Assembly: GCA_963693025.1 (NCBI GenBank)
Contig: OY843749.1
Location: 2,852,001-2,916,000 of the forward strand
Source: JAHRAW01 sp963693025
GTDB taxonomy: Bacteria > Pseudomonadota > Gammaproteobacteria > Arenicellales > Poriferihabitantaceae
Direction: 5' to 3'
DNA length: 64,000 nucleotides
Shown here piece after piece: positions 60,087 through 64,000 of the stretch; the stretch's first letter is position 1; each line of letters begins with the position of its first letter. The notes under the pieces are model-generated. The model saw nothing but the letters and a program-made list of their open reading frames with translations, was not told the origin of the DNA and made no database searches. Both the position numbers and the translations under genes were made by a program.

Positions 60087-60576
60087 CGTCATTCTCGAGC
60101 GTTAGTGTCCGTTGCCGCCGCGCCTTTTCTTTTAGCGGCGGCTTACCGGACACTTACGACCTCGGGAATCTCCCTAAGGTTAGCGCTGAGCCCAAACAAA
60201 GCGAGCGAAGCAGGCGGCGGGTAAGCCGCCCCATTCTTGCGGGCTTTTGAGGGGGGTTGGGGGGTTGATTCGGGCGGGATTTGTGGTAGGGTTGGGGGTG
60301 TTTGACTTTGCCGGAGTGTGGTAAATTCTGGTGTTGGTTGCGGGGGTTGGATTTTTGGGGGGATTGTGTCATATTCGCGCTTGGCTGATTTGAACTGGAT
60401 ATTTGCTGAAGTAAGAACTGTGCCAATCTGGACGAGATTCCCGAGGTCGTAAGTGTCCGTAAGCCGCCGCAAAAGAAAAGGCGCGGCGGCAAACGGTCAC
60501 TAACGCTCGAGAATGACGATGAATTGAATGACGAAGTTGTTGTGAATGACGAAGTATTTGTGAATGACGACGTATC
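60087..60576. repeat. Modular palindrome with two hairpin ends, a long unusual core, and a tail
   Basis: The left hairpin end begins at 60087 and the right one ends at 60518 (arms AGTGTCCGT and ACGGTCACT, one mismatch). The core holds about 170 bases not found in the other copies, including a G-rich stretch (60246-60300) with several G-runs. After it GAATGACGA is repeated about five times. No gene is seen between 59922 and 60659. Confidence 0.85.
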
Positions 60577-60659
60577 CCATCCCAACCCAACCAACCCCGA
60601 GCAGGCTGATGACTTATTACATCCCTAATCTTCCCCGTGTTTTTTATGGAGTTTTTGTT

Positions 60660-63600
60660 ATGTCTCTACGAAAGTCGTTTTTGAAAGTATTTGGTGCGTT
60701 GGCGCTGAGTTTGTTTGTGGGAGGGGCGTGGGCGCAGACGGCGGGGGTTACTATTACGCCTACTTCGCTGACGGTGACGGAGGAGCACGCCACTGACGCC
60801 AGCATGACTTATACCATCGTGCTGGATGCTGCGCCGGATGCCACTGCGGGCTCGATTCGCATCAACCTTACCTCGACTGGTGCGGGGCAATTCACCTACA
60901 CCCCCAATACGGCGCTGTTCACCAGCGCCAATTATAATGAGGCGCAGACGATTACCGTGAGCACCGCTACGGACGCGGACGCGGCGGATGAGGTCTATAA
61001 TATTAACCACGCAGTCGTCAATATGGGCGGCTCTTCGGCGGAGGGCAATTACGCCGGTGTTACCGCCGCGTCGGTGGAAGTTACCATTGTGGACAACGAC
61101 ACCGCCACCGCCACGCTCTCAGCCCCCACGTCGGGCGTTAACGAGGGCGACGATTTTCCCTTTGTCGTGACGCTGGGGGCGACCCCAGTTATTTCGGGAT
61201 CTGTCGCCACCGCCACGGCGAGCGTGACGGGCGCCGCCGGTGCTACGATTATCGGCAGTCCGTTGAACTTCCTCTCCGGCAACTGGAACACCCCGCAGAC
61301 ATTCACAGTGCGCACGGCAACGGACGGCGACACCGACGACACCACGATGACGGTCAGCATCGCCTTCACCGGCGGCAGCGGCTACGCCGACATCGTGGTG
61401 GCGCCTCAAGTTGTTACGCTCACGGACACCAGCATGCCCGGCGTGACCATTTCACCCGCCAGTTTGTCCGTGACGGTGGTCGAAGGCGAGACGGCTAACT
61501 TCACCGTGGTGTTGGACACCATACCCACCGGGACTGTTACTTTCACTTCCTCCTCCACTAACAACGCCGCCGTCACCGTGACTTCCTCGCCGCTGGTTTT
61601 CGGCTCCGGCAACTGGAACACGCCGCAGACGGTTGACTTGATGGGTGTGGAGGACACCAACGCCGATGACGAAAGCGTCAACATTGCGAACGTCTTCAGC
61701 GGCGGCGGGGGTTACGACGCCGTCGTTCCGCCGGCGGTTACCGCCACGACCGATGACAACGACATCCTCGGCGTGGTGCTTACCCCCGAGACGATTACCG
61801 TTTCCGAAGGGCGGAGCGGTTTTTATACCGTGAGGCTCGGCACGCCGCCGAGTGGCACGGCGACGGTGGTGGCGGCCATTTCGGGGATACCGTCGTTGCA
61901 CGATTTGACGCTGACGCCCAGCGCTGGCACGATGCTGACCTTCACCGCCACCACCTGGAATGTGGCGCAGACGGTGAGCGTGGCGGCGGCGGTGGATAAC
62001 GACATCCACAACGAAAACATCGATATTACCCATGCGGTGACCGGCTACGGCAGCACCACGGGTCCGGTGTTGACGGTGCTGGCGGATGAGAAGCCGATTG
62101 TTGGTTTTCAGGCGGGGGGCGGGATTCATACTGAAGCCTCTACTACCCTTTCCAATTCTGAGTTTTGCGTACGTGTCGTTTCGGGACCGGTTTCCGCCCG
62201 ATTTCCCTCCCTTTCTTTGCAACTAACCGTCACCGGCGGCACCGCCACTGCGGGCGATGACTATACTTTCACCCCCGCAGCCATCACTTTGACCGCCCCA
62301 AACGATGTCCCGTGCCAGACTATCTCTTATATCGAAGACGCCATTGATGAAGCTGACGAGACCATCATCGTCACGCTTGCCGTGGCGGGCGCCACGACGG
62401 CGGACGATGTGACGATTCAGACGCCAATCACCAGCACCAACACCATCACCGATGACGACACCGCCGACGTAAGGGTGGTTCAACCCGCCTCCGCCTCCAT
62501 CGCAGAAGGCACGATGACCACCTACACCGTGGAGTTGCGCAGCGACCCGGAAGACGCCACGGTGACGGTAACGCCCGCCAGCAGCGACGCCATGGTCGCC
62601 ACGGTCGCCCCGGCGGTGTTGACTTTTGTGAGCGCGGATTGGAATGTCGCGCAGACGGTAACGATTAGCGGCGTGGATGACGCGGACGCGATTGCCGACC
62701 CGGCGGTGATGATTACGCACACCGTGGCGGGCTACACCCAAGGCGACGGCACCGCCATCACCACCGCCACCGCCGTGCCGATGACCGTAACCGAAACCGA
62801 CATGGCGCGCATCACGGTGGCGGCGACCGCCACGGCGGTGAACGAGGGCGCTGACGCGGTTTATACCGTGGTGCTGGACACGATGCCGAGCGCGCAGGTG
62901 GTGCTTAATCCGGATTCCGACCGGATGTATATGTCCACCCCTGCCGGCGGCGTGAGTTTCGATGATGCCGATTTCGCCGCTTTGACTTTCACCACCATGA
63001 ACTGGAACACCGCGCAAACCGTGCGCCTGACCGTGGACGACGACGCCGACGCGGTCGGCGGCACTTTCAGCCCGGGCTACACCGCCACCGCCGGCAGCGG
63101 GGATTACGCGACTTTACAAAACACCGGTACCAACCGCCTGGTGTTCACGGTAACCGACCCGGAAGACGCCACGGTGACGGAGAGCGTGGCGGCGATTAGC
63201 GTGATGGAGGGGATGAGCGGCGCATACACGCTCGTGCTGACTTCTTCGCCGCTCGGCGGCAATGTGGAGATTACGCCGGTGAACCCGACGCCGGCGGTGG
63301 CGACGCTGGACACCGACACGCTGACCTTCACGGCGGATGACTGGAATGTGGCGCAGACGGTTTCGGTGAGCGGCGTGCAAGACCCCGATGCGGTGGAAGA
63401 TGCGCCGGTGACTTTCACGCATACGCTCGCCGCCGCCGGCACGGATTATGCGGCGGTGGCGGTCGCCAATGTGGTGGCGACGATTACCGAGGACGAGATA
63501 CGCGAGCTGGAAGTCTCGCTGAGCACGCTGTCGGTAACCGAAGGCACTTCCACCGCCACCTATACCGTGGCGCTGACTTCGCTGCCGGTCGGCGGGGATG

Positions 63601-64000
63601 GGAATGCCACCGTGAGCATCGCTACCAGCGACGCCAGCGTGGCGACGGTTTCGCCGGCGATGGTGGTGTTTGACGACGGCAGCAACAACAACATCTGGAA
63701 TGTGCCGGTAACCATCGCCGTAACCGGCGTGATGGATGACGACGCCACCATCGCCGGCGATATCGCCACGCTGATGCATTCCATCAGCGGCGGCACGGAT
63801 TATGTCGCGGGCGACACCGGCAGCGCCGACGATGTGGATATTATCGGGGTGGAGGATGACAAGCCGACGGTGCGGATTGACTGGTCGCCCAACCCGCTGG
63901 TGGTGGATGAAGCCGACGCCGCGGCGGGCGAAGTCGCCACGACCGCGATGTATAGGGTGAAGTTGGACTACGCGCCGTATGGCGGCAATGCGACCGTGAC
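60660..64000 (+). CDS. Very large secreted repeat protein (Calx-beta-like and related beta-sandwich repeats), cut by the window end
   Basis: The frame is open from the ATG at 60660 (GGAG eight bases upstream) to the window edge, at least 1113 codons. A signal peptide (LRKSFLKVFGALALSLFV, cleaved near AWAQ) is followed by repeats of about 100-115 residues. Each has a V.EG start, a WN..QTV.V.GV.D.D signature and an end like T..DDD. At about residues 480-600 one unit is a clearer Calx-beta domain (GGTATAGDDYTFTP). Such acidic, Thr-rich arrays bind calcium or form stiff extracellular stalks in adhesins. The C-terminus, needed to tell its secretion route, lies outside the window. Confidence 0.85.
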   Translation, partial: MSLRKSFLKVFGALALSLFVGGAWAQTAGVTITPTSLTVTEEHATDASMTYTIVLDAAPDATAGSIRINLTSTGAGQFTYTPNTALFTSANYNEAQTITVSTATDADAADEVYNINHAVVNMGGSSAEGNYAGVTAASVEVTIVDNDTATATLSAPTSGVNEGDDFPFVVTLGATPVISGSVATATASVTGAAGATIIGSPLNFLSGNWNTPQTFTVRTATDGDTDDTTMTVSIAFTGGSGYADIVVAPQVVTLTDTSMPGVTISPASLSVTVVEGETANFTVVLDTIPTGTVTFTSSSTNNAAVTVTSSPLVFGSGNWNTPQTVDLMGVEDTNADDESVNIANVFSGGGGYDAVVPPAVTATTDDNDILGVVLTPETITVSEGRSGFYTVRLGTPPSGTATVVAAISGIPSLHDLTLTPSAGTMLTFTATTWNVAQTVSVAAAVDNDIHNENIDITHAVTGYGSTTGPVLTVLADEKPIVGFQAGGGIHTEASTTLSNSEFCVRVVSGPVSARFPSLSLQLTVTGGTATAGDDYTFTPAAITLTAPNDVPCQTISYIEDAIDEADETIIVTLAVAGATTADDVTIQTPITSTNTITDDDTADVRVVQPASASIAEGTMTTYTVELRSDPEDATVTVTPASSDAMVATVAPAVLTFVSADWNVAQTVTISGVDDADAIADPAVMITHTVAGYTQGDGTAITTATAVPMTVTETDMARITVAATATAVNEGADAVYTVVLDTMPSAQVVLNPDSDRMYMSTPAGGVSFDDADFAALTFTTMNWNTAQTVRLTVDDDADAVGGTFSPGYTATAGSGDYATLQNTGTNRLVFTVTDPEDATVTESVAAISVMEGMSGAYTLVLTSSPLGGNVEITPVNPTPAVATLDTDTLTFTADDWNVAQTVSVSGVQDPDAVEDAPVTFTHTLAAAGTDYAAVAVANVVATITEDEIRELEVSLSTLSVTEGTSTATYTVALTSLPVGGDGNATVSIATSDASVATVSPAMVVFDDGSNNNIWNVPVTIAVTGVMDDDATIAGDIATLMHSISGGTDYVAGDTGSADDVDIIGVEDDKPTVRIDWSPNPLVVDEADAAAGEVATTAMYRVKLDYAPYGGNATV

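Noticed and set aside
2627..60518. CRISPR array interpretation of the regularly spaced repeats
   Set aside because: The units are long palindromes of about 200 bp with conserved interiors, not short direct repeats with unique spacers, and no cas gene is present.

Overview
The window reads as a chromosomal segment of a GC-rich gammaproteobacterium. The evidence is the gene order hflK-hflC-DUF2065-purA, with rnr-rlmB a few kb further on, the fused-type pntA plus pntB, and the family assignments of the housekeeping genes. I could not fix a genus. The gene content is that of a heterotroph that scavenges small organic nitrogen, sulfur and phosphorus compounds: sulfoacetaldehyde acetyltransferase and alanine dehydrogenase, a branched-chain-type ABC importer, a 2-aminoethylphosphonate-type importer, a complete Ugp glycerol-3-phosphate importer, an Aap-type general amino-acid importer, and an alanine/glycine symporter. 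No rRNA, tRNA or CRISPR array was seen.

Layout. 0.37-2.6 kb: a Fic protein behind an AT-rich leader, and an AI-2E-family membrane protein. 3.2-7.5 kb: a methyltransferase carrying a 16-base homopolymer, ald-xsc, and a Nudix hydrolase. 8-12.5 kb: a livGF-[nuclease-like ORF]-livHM operon, with its probable binding protein at 15.5-16.75 kb. Between these lie an IS1182-type element with intact ends and a small group of solitary antitoxin-like genes. 17.3-22.2 kb: a tightly overlapping four-gene operon encoding a MotA/TolQ/ExbB-like channel, two single-span MotB/ExbD-like proteins and a membrane-anchored tandem formylglycine-generating-enzyme-like protein. I do not recognise this as a described system, and it is the best candidate for a new one. 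23.2-31.7 kb: phnS-ugpBAEC-phnT-phnU. 32.6-39.5 kb: AGCS symporter, UspA, aapJQMP. 40-45.9 kb: hflKC, DUF2065, purA, gabD-like, LysM lipoprotein. 46.3-58.6 kb: hisG, a NarX/NarL-type pair, pntAB, rnr-rlmB, msrAB, pdxJ. 59-60 kb: five micro-ORFs for tiny membrane proteins. 60.7 kb to the end: the start of a very large secreted repeat protein.

The most striking non-coding feature is a family of long modular palindromes, about 200-430 bp, that fills most intergenic gaps (at least 20 copies, several in tandem). Each copy is bounded by CGTCATTCTCGA and its inverse and has an inner pair GGGAATCTCCCTAAG/CTTAGGGAGATTCCC around a variable core. Two interchangeable end types exist: an A/T-rich end and a long hairpin end. 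The hairpin occurs in two sequence versions that differ by paired, compensating changes in the stem. The IS element sits in one copy and a separate 63-bp double-hairpin sits in another. Short ORFs inside these repeats are not considered genes.
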